Notes: generated by a model from the letters alone, not told the origin. Positions 19,500 through 31,954 are shown, counted from the stretch's first letter. The stretch: 64,000 nt of DNA from Prochlorococcus sp. AG-402-P16 (GCA_003216295.1 QCJB01000007.1:21647-85646), one strand, 5' to 3'. Numbers and translations: made by a program.

Positions 19500-19940
19500 A
19501 TGAAAGGAGCAAAAAAAAACAAAAAATCACAATCTAAAGAAGTAAAAATAGGTTTATCAACTAGCGATTCGACGCCAAAAATCGAAGCAATAAATTCATC
19601 CAAAAATAAAAGCGAAAAATCAGGCATACCAAAATATGTAGCGAATAGAATGGCAAGAAGAATAGCTTTTACCACAGGTATTCCAACCATAAGTGGCATG
19701 GGAGTATTTATTGGAAGTTATTTTTTAATAAGCAAAGGTATTGCTGATATATCTCCAACACTCACTCTAGTCAGTTCAGCAATATGTTTTCTTATTGGCT
19801 TATTAGGATTAAGTTATGGAATACTTTCAGCGAGTTGGGATTTCAACCCAGGTAGTTTTCTTGGTTTTGAAAATATAAAGCCAAACATAAAAAGAATGAA
19901 AGATGCATTCAAAACTAATCAAAAAGATATTACTAGTTAA
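19500..19940 (+). CDS. PAM68-like protein (DUF3464 family)
   Basis: IPKYVANRMARRIAFTTGIPTISGMGVFIGSYFLI...LLGLSYGILSASWDF. Confidence 0.85.
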   Translation: MKGAKKNKKSQSKEVKIGLSTSDSTPKIEAINSSKNKSEKSGIPKYVANRMARRIAFTTGIPTISGMGVFIGSYFLISKGIADISPTLTLVSSAICFLIGLLGLSYGILSASWDFNPGSFLGFENIKPNIKRMKDAFKTNQKDITS

Positions 19941-19949
19941 AAATAAAAT

Positions 19950-22900
19950 TTAAATTACAAGACTTTTACTAGGTCTCGCAATAAAGGAATTCTTTGATAA
20001 AGAATCTAAAGCCAAGTCAGTATCTTTTACACAAAATTGATCGCCTAACCTTACATACCTAGTATAATCATTCCCTTTAAGACAGGCTACAACTGGGATA
20101 CGAACGCCTAATTCATTTCTAGCAGGTCTGTTTTTTGAAAGACATTCTCTTAATTTATGCTGAACATTGATATCAATAGCTTGTTCAGGATGAAGATCAA
20201 TCAAGAGAAATCTTAAATCATCGATTGCACGACAATCATCAATAAGCAATTGAACAGTTTCGTCTCTCCTATCTACGCTGCCCCATATCAATAATCTAGT
20301 TTCAACCATTAAATGATCAGAAAGTCTTTCATAACTTTTGGGAAAGATAACCGCTTCACAGGAACCAGTTAAATCCTCTAGTTGAATAATCGCCATCCTG
20401 TCACCTTTTCTAGTTGTGACTTCTCTCATTTCTGGAATCATTGCAATAACACTAACCTTTGACTTGTCCTTCTGATCTTCTAAAGAACCAAGGCTGATAG
20501 GAGCAATCAATTTTGCAGGTTCTGAAAGTTGCTTCAAAGGATGATCCGATAAATAGAAGCCAACATGCTCTTTTTCTAATTTAAGTTTGTCTGAAGGAGG
20601 ATACTCATTAACTGGTATCGCCTTTGGAACGGATGAATAATCATCAGTCGATGATGATTCATTATCTATGGAAGAGGAAAGATCAAAGAGATTCCCTTGG
20701 CCGCTAGTTCTATCTTTTGCCCTAGAAGAAGCCCATTCTATAGTTAAATCTAGATCAGCAATAAGCTGAGCGCGATTTGCATTTTTTTCAAGACAATCAA
20801 GAGAACCAGAATGTATTAAAGCCTCAAGTCCTCTTCGGTTAACGGCACTGAGTGAAATTCGATCGCAGAATTGTGCTAAAGATGTAAATTCTCCATCTTC
20901 ATCTCTAGAGGCAATAATTTTTCTAATTGCACCATCACCTAAATTTTTGACTGCAGAAAAACCAAAAAGAATTGAATTATCTTTGGGAGTAAAATCAACA
21001 CCAGAAGTATTTATATTTGGAGGCATTACGTTTATGCCCATTGAATTACAATTAGAAATATATCTTTGAACCTTGTCAGCCGAGCCAGCATTAACTGTAA
21101 GCAATGCCGCCATATAAGCGACAGGGTAATGTGCTTTTAAATAAGCAGTCTGATAAGTAACCGCGCCATAAGCAGTTGAATGACTTTTGTTAAAGCAATA
21201 TTCAGCAAATAAAACCATTTGATCAAATAACTGTTCGGCAATAATCGCTGAAACGCCATTATCAACAGCTCCGTCAACAAAGATGGTTCTATGTCGCTGC
21301 ATTTCAGAAACTTTTTTCTTACCCATTGCCCTTCTTAATAAATCTGCTTGACCAAGCGAATATCCAGCTAAATCCTGCGCGATCTTCATGATCTGCTCTT
21401 GATAAACCATGATTCCATAAGTCTCACTTAAAATAGGTTCAAGTGACTGATGTTGAAAATCAATACTCTCCTTACCATGTTTTCTATTTATAAATTTAGG
21501 AATTAATCCTGCATCAAGAGGACCTGGACGATAAAGGGCAAGAATTGAAGAAATATCCTCAAGAGATGACGGTTTTAGATCTTTTACTATTTGTCTCATC
21601 CCACTAGATTCAAGCTGAAAAATCCCTTCTAAATCACCCCTTGAAAGTAATTCAAATGTTTTTTCATCTGTAAAAGGCAAAGAATCAGGATCTAATCTCT
21701 TTCCAATTGATTTCTCAACTAAATTAATTGTCTTTTCGATCATTGTAAGATTTCTAAGTCCTAAAAAGTCCATCTTCAAAAGACCAAGAGATTCAATATC
21801 TTCCATAAAATATTGAGTGATAATTTGACCATCGTTGTTTCTTTGAAGAGGAACTAAATTATCAAGTGAATTAGCAGCAATAACAACACCAGCGGCATGC
21901 ACGCCAAAAGTCTTATTAGTCCCCTCTATCCTCATTGCCATATCAACCCATTTCTTTATTTTTGAATCATTATTGTATTTTTCATAGAAATCCTTATTTG
22001 GTGATTCTTTTGAAATCATAGATGACAATTTTGCAGGCTTACCTCTAACAACTGGAATTAATTTCGCCAACCGATCTGCCTCTCCATAGGGAATATCAAG
22101 TACACGAGCAACATCTTTCAATACAGCCTTAGAGGTCATTCTGTTAAATGTAATTATCTGTGCAACTTTATCTTCACCATACTTTTTAGTTACATAATCT
22201 ATAACTTCGCCACGTCTTTCAATACAAAAATCAGTATCAATATCAGGCATTGACTTTCTCTCAGGATTCAGAAATCTTTCAAATAACAAACCATTTTCTA
22301 CTGGGTCAATATTAGTTATATGAAGGGAAAAAGCTACTAAAGAGCCTGCGGCTGAGCCCCTACCTGGGCCTACAGGAATATTTTGCTCTCTTGCAAATCT
22401 TATATAATCCCATACAACAAGAAAATATGTAGGGAACCCCATTTGTTCTATTACTTTCAACTCATAATCAAGCCTTTCTTTATATGCGATTGGAAAATTT
22501 TCAAAATTAGTAATATCTAAAATTTCTTTCAACCCATTAATAGTTATCTCTTTAAGATATTCAATTGGTTTATATCCATTAGGTATAGGAAAATTTGGCA
22601 TCTTATAAGTCCCTAATATCGTATATTCTTCAACCTTGTTTGATAGTTTAACTGTATTTTCTATTGCACTATTTATGACATGATTTTCTAAATGATCTGT
22701 AAATAAACCTCTCATTTCCTCCTCAGATTTAATATATTCAGTACCTGTATATCTCAATCTTTTGTGATCACTTATTAATTTTCCAGTCAAAACACAAATC
22801 AATGCATCATGTGCTTCAATATCATTCTTTGATACATAATGTGCATCATTGGTAGCAATAATTTTGATATCAAGTTCTTCAGATATTTTTACTATTTCAC

Positions 22901-23468
22901 TATTAACAATTCTATCCTCAATTGATCCATGGTCTTGAATTTCAAGATAAAAATCATCACCCAAAACTTCTTTATACCAAGCTGCTACTTCTCTAGCAAC
23001 ATCATTTCTTCCTTTTAAAATCGCTTGAGGAATTTCACCACCTAAACAAGCTGTTGAACAAATCAATCCCTCGCTATATTTTTTAAATAAAGACTTATCT
23101 ATACATGGTCTTGAAAATATCCCTCTTCCCCTCACACCGTTTAAATGACTTAAAGTGGTTAATTTTACGAGATTTTCATAACCAATTTGGGTTTTCGCTA
23201 CGACAACAAGATGATATCTTTTTTCTTTTTTGGGCTGAGGGTCATCAATTGAACCATTGATAACATACATCTCATTCCCAATAATTGGCTTTATATTCGC
23301 TGCCTTACATAACTTCAATAATTCAATCGCGCCATACATTACTCCATGATCAGTCAGGGCTAGAGCTGGCATTCCCAATTCCTTTGCCCTTTGAACCATT
23401 AAAGGTAGTTGACTGGCTCCATCAAGAAGGCTGTAGTCACTATGATTATGAATAGGAACAAAAGCCAT
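19950..23468 (-). CDS. dnaE: DNA polymerase III subunit alpha
   Basis: [23 protein letters not shown] (PHP)...[24 protein letters not shown]...[20 protein letters not shown]. Confidence 0.98.
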   Translation of the reverse strand: MAFVPIHNHSDYSLLDGASQLPLMVQRAKELGMPALALTDHGVMYGAIELLKLCKAANIKPIIGNEMYVINGSIDDPQPKKEKRYHLVVVAKTQIGYENLVKLTTLSHLNGVRGRGIFSRPCIDKSLFKKYSEGLICSTACLGGEIPQAILKGRNDVAREVAAWYKEVLGDDFYLEIQDHGSIEDRIVNSEIVKISEELDIKIIATNDAHYVSKNDIEAHDALICVLTGKLISDHKRLRYTGTEYIKSEEEMRGLFTDHLENHVINSAIENTVKLSNKVEEYTILGTYKMPNFPIPNGYKPIEYLKEITINGLKEILDITNFENFPIAYKERLDYELKVIEQMGFPTYFLVVWDYIRFAREQNIPVGPGRGSAAGSLVAFSLHITNIDPVENGLLFERFLNPERKSMPDIDTDFCIERRGEVIDYVTKKYGEDKVAQIITFNRMTSKAVLKDVARVLDIPYGEADRLAKLIPVVRGKPAKLSSMISKESPNKDFYEKYNNDSKIKKWVDMAMRIEGTNKTFGVHAAGVVIAANSLDNLVPLQRNNDGQIITQYFMEDIESLGLLKMDFLGLRNLTMIEKTINLVEKSIGKRLDPDSLPFTDEKTFELLSRGDLEGIFQLESSGMRQIVKDLKPSSLEDISSILALYRPGPLDAGLIPKFINRKHGKESIDFQHQSLEPILSETYGIMVYQEQIMKIAQDLAGYSLGQADLLRRAMGKKKVSEMQRHRTIFVDGAVDNGVSAIIAEQLFDQMVLFAEYCFNKSHSTAYGAVTYQTAYLKAHYPVAYMAALLTVNAGSADKVQRYISNCNSMGINVMPPNINTSGVDFTPKDNSILFGFSAVKNLGDGAIRKIIASRDEDGEFTSLAQFCDRISLSAVNRRGLEALIHSGSLDCLEKNANRAQLIADLDLTIEWASSRAKDRTSGQGNLFDLSSSIDNESSSTDDYSSVPKAIPVNEYPPSDKLKLEKEHVGFYLSDHPLKQLSEPAKLIAPISLGSLEDQKDKSKVSVIAMIPEMREVTTRKGDRMAIIQLEDLTGSCEAVIFPKSYERLSDHLMVETRLLIWGSVDRRDETVQLLIDDCRAIDDLRFLLIDLHPEQAIDINVQHKLRECLSKNRPARNELGVRIPVVACLKGNDYTRYVRLGDQFCVKDTDLALDSLSKNSFIARPSKSLVI

Positions 23469-23538
23469 AATATCGAGCGGAGCTACGCTGCATATAGTGT
23501 AGCGATAATTATATTCTCCACATGAAGTGGTTCAAACT

Positions 23539-24999
23539 TTATAACGTGAAATCTGTTTTAGGCCTATTCTTATAAACCTCAGCAGCTTTCTCAAATTGAT
23601 TAGCTACTTGAAGAAGTTTCCCTTCTTCAAAAACATTTCCTATTAGCTGTAAGCCTATTGGCAAACCGGATTTATCAAAACCACATGGCAGGCTGATTGC
23701 AGGCAATCCAGCTAAATTTGCAGGAATCGTTAATAAATCCGATAGATACATCGCCATTGGATTATCAATATTATCTCCAGAACCGAAAGCAGTAGTAGGC
23801 GCAGTTGGAGCCAACAAAACATCTACTTTTTTAAAAGCATCATCAAAGTCTCTACGTATCAATGTTCGAACTTGCTGGGCCTTCTTATAGTAAGCATCAA
23901 CATAACCAGCGGATAAGGCATAGGTTCCAATAAGAATTCTTCGTTTAACTTCACTTCCAAAACCAAGTGCTCGACTCTTGGAGGTCATTTCTATAAGAGA
24001 TTGTTCATCTCCAGAGCGAAATCCATATTTGACACCGTCGTATCTAGCTAAATTCGCTGATGCTTCAGATGGCGCAATAACGTAATAAGTAGCAATACCA
24101 TCATTGAAACGAGGACAAGAAACATTAACAATTTCTGCACCTAAGTTTTCTAGCAGCGAAGCAGAGCAAATAACAGATTCTTTAACATCAGTGGCTAAAC
24201 CTTCATGATCAAAGCAATTTTCAATTAAACCTATTTTCATCCCCTTAATTGATTTAGAAAGGGTCTCTAAGTAATTGGGAACAGGAATATCAACTGTAGT
24301 TGAATCAAACTCATCTTTACCTGATATAACCTGCAAAATTTCAGCTGCATCAGAAACATTATTCGCAAATGGACCCACCTGATCTAAAGAACTAGCAAAA
24401 GCTATTAACCCCCATCGACTTACTCGACCATAAGTTGGCTTCATGCCAACAACGCCACAAAAAGAAGCTGGTTGTCGGATTGAGCCCCCAGTATCAGAAC
24501 CCAGAGATCCGTAACATAATCCGGCAGCAACAGAAGCTGCACTGCCACCAGAGCTGCCTCCAGGAACTTTTGATATGTTCCATGGATTCAAAGTAGGACC
24601 AAATGCAGAGGTTTCTGTAGAGCTCCCCATTGCAAACTCATCCATATTTGTCTTGCCAATCATTATTGCTCCTGCGTTCAAAAGCCTTTTAGTAACTGTT
24701 GACTCGTATGGAGGGACAAAATTATCCAAAATCTTGCTTGCGCAAGTGGTCTTAATTCCTTTTGTACAAAGGTTGTCTTTTATACCAATGGGTATTCCTG
24801 ACAAAGGCGGTAAATTATCGCCAGCAGCTATTTTTTTATCGATATGTTCAGCATTGCTTAATGCCTTATCAGAATTAACAGTTAGAAAAGAATTTAGAGT
24901 TGGATCTAATTCCTTTATTCGATTTATTTTTTCTTGAACAAGCTCTTTGGAAGAGACTTCACCACTTTTCAATTTCTGGCGTAAGTCTGCAAAAGTCAT
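23539..24999 (-). CDS. gatA: Aspartyl/glutamyl-tRNA amidotransferase subunit A
   Basis: [27 protein letters not shown]...[15 protein letters not shown]...[12 protein letters not shown]. Confidence 0.98.
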   Translation of the reverse strand: MTFADLRQKLKSGEVSSKELVQEKINRIKELDPTLNSFLTVNSDKALSNAEHIDKKIAAGDNLPPLSGIPIGIKDNLCTKGIKTTCASKILDNFVPPYESTVTKRLLNAGAIMIGKTNMDEFAMGSSTETSAFGPTLNPWNISKVPGGSSGGSAASVAAGLCYGSLGSDTGGSIRQPASFCGVVGMKPTYGRVSRWGLIAFASSLDQVGPFANNVSDAAEILQVISGKDEFDSTTVDIPVPNYLETLSKSIKGMKIGLIENCFDHEGLATDVKESVICSASLLENLGAEIVNVSCPRFNDGIATYYVIAPSEASANLARYDGVKYGFRSGDEQSLIEMTSKSRALGFGSEVKRRILIGTYALSAGYVDAYYKKAQQVRTLIRRDFDDAFKKVDVLLAPTAPTTAFGSGDNIDNPMAMYLSDLLTIPANLAGLPAISLPCGFDKSGLPIGLQLIGNVFEEGKLLQVANQFEKAAEVYKNRPKTDFTL

Positions 25000-25028
25000 T
25001 ATTAATTATAAAAAAAATATTTTTAAGC

Positions 25029-25259
25029 TTATGACGTAAGAGGCTCGTTGCGGCGACACCTAATTAAACTATGATTTATTTTCTTAGGGGACTCTGCAGA
25101 AAGATCTTCTACAAATCCATTTAATCTGACTTTCAAACTACGACGAGTGAGAAATGGACCAAACCAATAAGTTACCTCAGGTTGAATTGTCTCAACCTTG
25201 GCCCACCAGGCCAAGCCAAAACTATTTCCTAAGCTTCGAAGAGCCCTAATGGGACCCAT
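25029..25259 (-). CDS. DUF1816-like protein (76 aa)
   Basis: AWWAKVETIQPEVTYWFGPFLTRRSLKVRLNGFVEDLSAE. Confidence 0.7.
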   Translation of the reverse strand: MGPIRALRSLGNSFGLAWWAKVETIQPEVTYWFGPFLTRRSLKVRLNGFVEDLSAESPKKINHSLIRCRRNEPLTS

Positions 25260-25469
25260 AAGTAGAGTGCGTTTGACCTACTTTACTTTCTGAACATATA
25301 TTTATCAAAAAAAACCTAATTTTTATGTTCAGTTGATGATGAAACATTTGTTTCTTGCGAAAAATTTATGTGACGATGAAATTTTCCAAAATAATTTTAA
25401 TTTTTTATTTTTATTTTGAATTTTGATAATCTATATATATTATATAAAAAATATACATAGTGATTTAGC

Positions 25470-26660
25470 TTAATCAATAAAAGAGTTGTTCTGAAAATCA
25501 GATAAAACTTGAGGTTTCAATAAACGAGGGGATGGAGCTTGGCCAGAGATTGAGCTCATCCATCTACCTCTAGCAACTTCATATAAAAAAATAGAGGTAG
25601 CTACTGAGGCATTAAGACTGGTAGTAACACCTTTAAGAGGAATCCTAACCAACTGATCACATAACCTTCTTGTTATTAAAGAAATACCCTTGTTTTCAGA
25701 GCCTACAACAACAACTAAAGGGCCTTGAAATTTGATTTCAGATAAAGTTAAAGACCCTTCTTCTGCTAAGCCAATAATGGTATAACCTTTATCTTTTAAT
25801 TTTTCCAGAGATCTATTTAAATTCACTACCCTTGCGACAGGCAAATGTTCTAGGGCTCCGGCAGCAACTTTTGCAACTGAACCTGTCAATCCTGCACTTC
25901 GTCTTTGAGGCAATATCAAACCTTGTGCGCCCAAAGCTTCTGCAGATCGAATAATTGCTCCAAGATTCTGAGGATCTGTTAGTCCATCCAGAGCAAGAAG
26001 AAGAGAAGAGTCCCCAAATGGCTTACAAGCCTCTATTAAATTATTCAAATCAAGTGTTTTAGAAGCAGCAATTTGTAAAACAATTCCTTGATGAACTGCT
26101 CCGTTTGTGATTTGACCTAGCCTTGACCAAGAAACCTCCTCAACCAAAACTCCAGAAGACTTTGAATCTTTGAGCATTTGATAAAACTTGGGTGAACTTC
26201 GCAATTCAGAAGTACACCAAATCCTATGAATAGCTCTGCCACCCAAAAGAGCGGACTCTGTAGAGTGACGTCCCCAAATCAAATCATCACTAATAGTTTT
26301 TGTGAATGATTCCGAATATGAAATAGGTTCTTTATTACCCCCTCGTCTTATTTCATTTTTAGTTGTCCATGTATTCGAACGTCTATAAGGACGAGTTGAA
26401 GGTTTCCTTTCAACACTTTTATGATCTCTATAATTAGATTCTAAACCTTCATTATTTCTTGCTCTTTTATTAGATTGATTATCGATTGAATACTTATTCG
26501 TTTGAGCTGATGAAGAACTAGCAATAAAATTATTAGAATTCCTTTTTTCCTTAAATTTAGAATTTTTGGAATCATTGTCAGGGCGATAATTATTACTACT
26601 TCGTTTATTAACTGAAGAGTTTTTGGAATTCCTTGTGTCTTTATTGAAACGATAGCTCAT
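25470..26660 (-). CDS. TrmH/RlmB-family 2'-O-ribose RNA methyltransferase with low-complexity N-terminus
   Basis: LALDGLTDPQNLGAIIRSAEALGAQGLILPQRRS...VVVVGSENKGISLITRRLCDQLVRIPLKG..SLNASVA. Confidence 0.93.
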   Translation of the reverse strand: MSYRFNKDTRNSKNSSVNKRSSNNYRPDNDSKNSKFKEKRNSNNFIASSSSAQTNKYSIDNQSNKRARNNEGLESNYRDHKSVERKPSTRPYRRSNTWTTKNEIRRGGNKEPISYSESFTKTISDDLIWGRHSTESALLGGRAIHRIWCTSELRSSPKFYQMLKDSKSSGVLVEEVSWSRLGQITNGAVHQGIVLQIAASKTLDLNNLIEACKPFGDSSLLLALDGLTDPQNLGAIIRSAEALGAQGLILPQRRSAGLTGSVAKVAAGALEHLPVARVVNLNRSLEKLKDKGYTIIGLAEEGSLTLSEIKFQGPLVVVVGSENKGISLITRRLCDQLVRIPLKGVTTSLNASVATSIFLYEVARGRWMSSISGQAPSPRLLKPQVLSDFQNNSFID

Positions 26661-26677
26661 TTTTTAAAAACTATTTG

Positions 26678-27076
26678 CTAGTTAATAGGTCGATCCAGAA
26701 GATCGAATAAATCGGCAAGTCTTTTAGGATTTTTCAAGAAGAGCCATCCAACAATAGTCTCAAAACCCGTAGCGATAGCATATGTGGCTGCATCTATATT
26801 TTTAGGACCCCTACCAGCTTTATTCCTACCTCTTCGAAGAAAATCCTTTTCTAGATCAGTGAGGTAAGGTTCTATTTTACTAATTGCTCTGGCTTGACTA
26901 GAGGCATTGACCTCTTTAACTACAGCATTGTGCAAATCCTTCGAACGCATAGGACTACTGCAGTAACGTAATCTTTGATGCATTTCCCAAACCGCATCTC
27001 CCAACCAAGCCAATTGCAAGGGACCTAAACCATCTGGTGAAATGGTTGATTTATAAGAGCGAATCCAATCAGTCAA
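26678..27076 (-). CDS. mrnC: Mini-ribonuclease III family protein
   Basis: LQLAWLGDAVWEMHQRLRY...DLEKDFLRRGRNKAGRGPKNIDAATYAIATGFETIVGWLFL. Confidence 0.9.
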   Translation of the reverse strand: MTDWIRSYKSTISPDGLGPLQLAWLGDAVWEMHQRLRYCSSPMRSKDLHNAVVKEVNASSQARAISKIEPYLTDLEKDFLRRGRNKAGRGPKNIDAATYAIATGFETIVGWLFLKNPKRLADLFDLLDRPIN

Positions 27077-27375
27077 GCAGTTAATTTACTAATAGCAGTA
27101 TTTAAATCTGGCGCAAGATGAAGGAATTCCTCAAGACGTACTAATTTAATAGTTTGAACAACTCTTGGATTTCCAACTACCCTAAATTCTCTCTTTGACT
27201 CATTACATTTTTTGGCGGCCTGAACCATTGCGCCTAAACCAGTTGAATCAATGAAATCAATATTACTTAAATCAATAACTACTGATAGTTGATTTGAATC
27301 TAAAACTTCATTGATAAATGTAGTGAATTGCTTCTCGGAATAAGCATCGAGTTGCCCGGTAAAATTTAAAACCAA
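27073..27375 (-). CDS. STAS-domain anti-sigma-factor antagonist-like protein (true N-terminus probably further upstream)
   Basis: VVIDLSNIDFIDSTGLGAMVQAAKKC; upstream in-frame residues IAELQRLTVSLRGGFNHQDGCL look coding but have no ATG/GTG/TTG before the stop at 27451-27453. Confidence 0.85.
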   Translation of the reverse strand: MVLNFTGQLDAYSEKQFTTFINEVLDSNQLSVVIDLSNIDFIDSTGLGAMVQAAKKCNESKREFRVVGNPRVVQTIKLVRLEEFLHLAPDLNTAISKLTA

Positions 27376-27489
27376 ACAACCATCTTGGTGGTTAAATCCA
27401 CCTCTAAGAGAAACAGTAAGTCGTTGTAATTCGGCTATGGGATCAATCCCCTATTACTTCATGTTGGAAGTGTAGTGATAGAAACCAAA

Positions 27490-28644
27490 TTAATCCACGA
27501 TTGTTCGTCGTTCTTCTATTAAGGTTACGAAATGATTAAAATGATAATCTGCGTCATGAGGACCAGGACTTGCTTCGGGATGATATTGAACACCAAAGAA
27601 AGGTCTGTCAATTACTGAAATAGCAGCAACAGTTTGATCATTGAGATTGAAACGGGTAATTTTTATCTTTTCAGCATCCAAAGATTCAGGATCTAAAGCA
27701 AAACCATGATTCTGGCTAGTAATTTCTACACTTCCATTCAATCCACATGGATGGTTTAAACCTCTGTGTCCATATGAGAGTTTAAAAGTTTTTCCGCCAA
27801 GAGCCAATCCAAGAATTTGATGACCCAAACAAATTCCAAAAATGGGTAATTTATTATGTTCAATTAATTCATTGGTGAGCTTTATACCACTCTCGACTGT
27901 GGAGGGATCTCCAGGACCATTGGAAAGAAAAACCCCCTCCGGAGATAAATCTAAAACTTCTGCAATTGAAGCATTAGCAGGTAAAACAGTAACTTCACAT
28001 CCATGAGCGACTAATCGATCCAAAATCGATTGCTTTATTCCAAAATCTATAGCGACAACATTATATGGATTTGATCTTAAATTTTTTATTCTTTTATCAA
28101 AAGAGACAGGACAAGCTTTATTTGCTTTATAAGCATTCCTAGTAGTTACTTTGTCGACAAGATTCAATCCATTCATTGATGGTGATTTGTTTAAGATAGA
28201 AAACAATTCAGCTATCGAATAGCTTGGCTCTGAAGAAATTATTCCATTTAAAGTTCCGGATTCTCTGAGATGCCTAACTAGTGCTCTTGTATCTATTCCT
28301 TTAATTCCAATAACATTTTCATTTCTTAGCCAATCTTCAAAAACAGTATTATGTCTCCAATTACTTGAAGTTATAGATATTTGTCTAGCTATAACCCCTT
28401 TAACGGATGGATTAGGTGATTCATTATCCTCATTATTAATTCCAGTATTTCCAATCTCTGGATAGGTAAAAGTTATTAGCTGTCCATAATAGCTTGGGTC
28501 AGTAATAACCTCTTGGTAGCCAGTCATGCCAGTATTAAATACAACTTCTCCAGATATTGTGCCCAATGCACCAAAAGAAATTCCTTCAAAATATGTTCCA
28601 TCCTCTAATAGCAATATCGCAGAACTTTCAGAGTTGAAAAACAT
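27490..28644 (-). CDS. carA: Carbamoyl-phosphate synthase small subunit
   Basis: [40 protein letters not shown]...[20 protein letters not shown]...[14 protein letters not shown]. Confidence 0.98.
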   Translation of the reverse strand: MFFNSESSAILLLEDGTYFEGISFGALGTISGEVVFNTGMTGYQEVITDPSYYGQLITFTYPEIGNTGINNEDNESPNPSVKGVIARQISITSSNWRHNTVFEDWLRNENVIGIKGIDTRALVRHLRESGTLNGIISSEPSYSIAELFSILNKSPSMNGLNLVDKVTTRNAYKANKACPVSFDKRIKNLRSNPYNVVAIDFGIKQSILDRLVAHGCEVTVLPANASIAEVLDLSPEGVFLSNGPGDPSTVESGIKLTNELIEHNKLPIFGICLGHQILGLALGGKTFKLSYGHRGLNHPCGLNGSVEITSQNHGFALDPESLDAEKIKITRFNLNDQTVAAISVIDRPFFGVQYHPEASPGPHDADYHFNHFVTLIEERRTIVD

Positions 28645-28673
28645 AATAAAAGAGTTTGATCAGGAGAGAATTA

Positions 28674-29711
28674 TTAGATAGATAAAAAATCACTTAACTG
28701 CTCAAAAAGCAGCCATGGCTTATCTGAACTCAAACAATCTAAAGATCTTTGCACTCCTAAAGATAAATTATCTTCAACACCTGAAACCCACAACACCAAA
28801 GCCGTATTTAGAGCAACGACTTCTTTGTGGTGCTTATCTCCCTTACCCTTGAGTAAAGATTTTAAAATTTGAGAATTAGTTTCTAAGTCATCCCCTTTTA
28901 GAGATTGATTAGATATTTCAGTAAGTCCAAGCTCAGTAGGAAGTATATCTTTACACTTTATTGAATTATTATCAAGGAATCGAAATTGATTAACACCCTC
29001 TAATGAAGCCTCATCTAAACCTCCGGCTCCATGAACAACCACAGCTCTTTTAAGACCCATCCCCTTCAAAGCAATTGACATTGGATCAAGCAAATTAGAT
29101 TTTGCAACACCTAATACTTGAGACTTTGGCCTAAGTGGATTAACTAATGGTCCCAGCAAATTAAAAATAGTTCTTATTCCAAGTTTTTTTCTTAGTGGGG
29201 CTAGATTAATTAAAGAAGGATGCCAAGAAGGAGCAAAAAGGAAAGTAATCCCATATTTATTTAATGCTCCAATAACTTTTTCTGAAGATGCATTTAACGG
29301 TAAACCTAATTTTTCTAATACATCTGCAGAACCAACCTTGCCACTTGCACTTCGATTTCCATGTTTAGCAATTTTCACGCCTAATGCTGCTGAGACGAAG
29401 GCAACTGCAGTAGAAATATTAAATGTATTTGCTCCATCTCCTCCAGTCCCACAAGTATCAACCAAGTTAAAAGATTGGAAATCTGAAGGAACTTTTGAAG
29501 CATCCTGAAGTATTCGAGCCATTACTGAGAGTTCTTCACCAGAAATCCCCTTAGCTCTAAATGCAGCCAAGAAAGCTCCAGTAAGCAAGGGTTCAATATC
29601 ATTTCTCAACCAAGCATTCATTAAAAATTTAGATTGTTCTTCATCTAAATCATTGCCAGAAAGAAGTAATTCAAGAATTACAGAAAAAGTTAATGGATTA
29701 GATAAAGTCAT
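28674..29711 (-). CDS. trpD: Anthranilate phosphoribosyltransferase
   Basis: [52 protein letters not shown]. Confidence 0.97.
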   Translation of the reverse strand: MTLSNPLTFSVILELLLSGNDLDEEQSKFLMNAWLRNDIEPLLTGAFLAAFRAKGISGEELSVMARILQDASKVPSDFQSFNLVDTCGTGGDGANTFNISTAVAFVSAALGVKIAKHGNRSASGKVGSADVLEKLGLPLNASSEKVIGALNKYGITFLFAPSWHPSLINLAPLRKKLGIRTIFNLLGPLVNPLRPKSQVLGVAKSNLLDPMSIALKGMGLKRAVVVHGAGGLDEASLEGVNQFRFLDNNSIKCKDILPTELGLTEISNQSLKGDDLETNSQILKSLLKGKGDKHHKEVVALNTALVLWVSGVEDNLSLGVQRSLDCLSSDKPWLLFEQLSDFLSI

Positions 29712-29817
29712 ATATCAAAGGAAGTCTGATTGAGCATTAAAGACTAAATATTTTTTTTAACTTAGTCAAAAATATATCAACTATTAAGGTATTTAATAAA
29801 AAATAATTTCAATATGT

Positions 29818-30129
29818 CTAAGGTTGAGTGGAATCAGAAGTATCAAAACCAGACCCGACGTTATCCGTATTCGAAAAGCCATTAGGTCGAAACCCCTCTG
29901 ACCATAACTTTCTAGTTTCTTCTTCAAGTGAATTACGATTTATATTCCATTTTTTTAAAATTTTTTCCATATCTGAATTAAGATCTTCTGCACCTCTAAA
30001 ATCTTTATAACGAATAAGCAATCTGGCTAGTTCCACAAAATCGATATTAGAAGGAGCTTCTACGCCGCATAAACGATCAAGATTTTCGCGATCAGTTGAA
30101 TACAACGGATGATTTTGAGGTTCATTCAT
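29818..30129 (-). CDS. DUF3288-like protein
   Basis: NHPLYSTDRENLDRLCGVEAPSNIDFVELARLLIRYKDFRGAEDLNSDMEKILKKW. Confidence 0.7.
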   Translation of the reverse strand: MNEPQNHPLYSTDRENLDRLCGVEAPSNIDFVELARLLIRYKDFRGAEDLNSDMEKILKKWNINRNSLEEETRKLWSEGFRPNGFSNTDNVGSGFDTSDSTQP

Positions 30130-30202
30130 AAATCCTTTAAATTAGTTTTACTCACATCTATAGGCTTATATTGCCTAGGTTAATGAGCATATCAATAAAA
30201 TA

Positions 30203-31954
30203 ATGGCTGAATTAAGACTAGATCTAATAAAAAACCACCTAAGACCACATAAGAAAGAGCTATTAATAGGTGGAATTTGCCTGATTTTGGTAAACATATT
30301 AAGTGTTGCTATTCCTATGGAAGTTAGAGATATCGTCGATGATCTAAAAGAAGGTTTTACATTTTCATATGTCCTAAACAAGTCAATATGGCTAGTCCTT
30401 TTAGCCACTTTAATGGGAGGAGTAAGACTAATCTCTAGGCAACTAGTCTTTGGAGTTGGCAGACAAGTAGAAGTTTCATTGAGACAGAAATTATTTGATC
30501 ACATGCTTGGGCAAGATCCAGGATGGGTTCAGACCATAGGAACTGGAGAAGTCATAACTAGGGCTACAAGTGATTTAGAAAATATCAGAAGATTGTTAGG
30601 TTTTACTATTCTTAGTCTTACTAATACTTTGCTGGCATATACCTTTACTATTCCAGCAATGCTGGCAATCGACCCTCTTCTAACATTCTTTGCGATATCT
30701 ATTTACCCTGTCTTGCTAGGAACTGTAGGTCTGTTTGGGGGACGAATGGTTAAACAAAGAAAAAAGCAGCAAGAAGCTTTATCTTTATTGAGTGAATTAA
30801 TACAAGAAGATCTATCGGGAATCAGCGCTATTAAAATATATGGACAAGAAAAAGCCGAGCAGAAAGCATTCAGAAAATTAAACATTAAGTATAGGGATTC
30901 TGCTATTAATCTTGCAAGGACTGCAAGCACCTTATTCCCATTACTTCAAGGCTTATCCTCAATATCTTTACTCCTTCTTATAGCAATAGGAAGTGGCCAA
31001 CTTTCAACAGGAAGTCTTACTGTAGGAGGCCTGGTTGCATTGATTCTCTATGTTGAAAGATTAGTTTTCCCTACGGCATTATTAGGTTTTACATTGAATA
31101 CATTTCAATTAGGGCAAGTAAGTTTAGAGAGAGTTGAAGAAATACTAAATCATGAACCTACAATTAAAGATAATGATAACTCAGTAAATACTGATAAAAC
31201 TATTTTAGGTAAATTAGAAGCAAAAAGTCTATCAATAAGATATGAAGATTCGCAAAGAGAAATTCTTAAAGATCTATCTTTCAAAATCAATCCAGGAGAA
31301 ATAGTTGCTCTCGTTGGCCCCGTAGGCTGCGGCAAAACAACATTAGCAAGAGCCTTAGGAAGAATGGTCAATATCGAACAAGGTAAATTATTTTTAGATG
31401 ATTATGACGTTACAAGTCTAAAAATAGATCAACTTAGAAAAAACATCGCTTTAGTTCCTCAAGAAGGTTATCTATTTACAGAAACACTAACCGAAAATAT
31501 AAGATATGGAAATCCAGAAGCGTCTATAAATAAAGTTCAAGACTCAGCCTATGAGGCACGAATGAGCGATGACATAAAGGGGTTTCCTGATGGCTTAAAT
31601 ACTCTTGTCGGAGAGAGAGGAATCACCTTGAGTGGAGGACAAAGACAAAGAACAGCATTGAGTAGAGCATTATTAGTAGACTCGAAAATAATAGTATTAG
31701 ATGATGCTCTCGCTAGTGTTGACAACAAAACAGCCTCAGCAATACTTCAAACAATCAAAAATCAATTTAATAAAACTGTTTTATTGATTAGTCATCAACT
31801 TTCTGCAGCAGCCTCATGTGATCGAATTTTAGTAATGGATGATGGGAAAATAATACAAGAAGGAACTCATCAAAAATTAATAAATAAAAATGGGTTGTAT
31901 AAAAGCATGTGGGAGAGAGAAAAAGCTAAAGAGCAAATTCAATCTGATGACTAA
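30203..31954 (+). CDS. ABC transporter, fused permease/ATPase (MdlB/MsbA-like)
   Basis: 6-TM region plus VALVGPVGCGKTTLARAL Walker A, LSGGQRQRTALSRAL signature, IIVLDDALASVD. Confidence 0.93.
   Translation: MAELRLDLIKNHLRPHKKELLIGGICLILVNILSVAIPMEVRDIVDDLKEGFTFSYVLNKSIWLVLLATLMGGVRLISRQLVFGVGRQVEVSLRQKLFDHMLGQDPGWVQTIGTGEVITRATSDLENIRRLLGFTILSLTNTLLAYTFTIPAMLAIDPLLTFFAISIYPVLLGTVGLFGGRMVKQRKKQQEALSLLSELIQEDLSGISAIKIYGQEKAEQKAFRKLNIKYRDSAINLARTASTLFPLLQGLSSISLLLLIAIGSGQLSTGSLTVGGLVALILYVERLVFPTALLGFTLNTFQLGQVSLERVEEILNHEPTIKDNDNSVNTDKTILGKLEAKSLSIRYEDSQREILKDLSFKINPGEIVALVGPVGCGKTTLARALGRMVNIEQGKLFLDDYDVTSLKIDQLRKNIALVPQEGYLFTETLTENIRYGNPEASINKVQDSAYEARMSDDIKGFPDGLNTLVGERGITLSGGQRQRTALSRALLVDSKIIVLDDALASVDNKTASAILQTIKNQFNKTVLLISHQLSAAASCDRILVMDDGKIIQEGTHQKLINKNGLYKSMWEREKAKEQIQSDD

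Noticed and set aside
24575-24937. Plus-strand 120-aa ORF
   Set aside because: Antisense to gatA, shadow frame.
25270-25400. Minus-strand coding-like tail ...HRHINFSQETNVSSSTEHKN* in the dnaE-distal spacer after trmH-family gene
   Set aside because: No start codon in the short open frame before an upstream stop; could be a remnant but cannot be supported.
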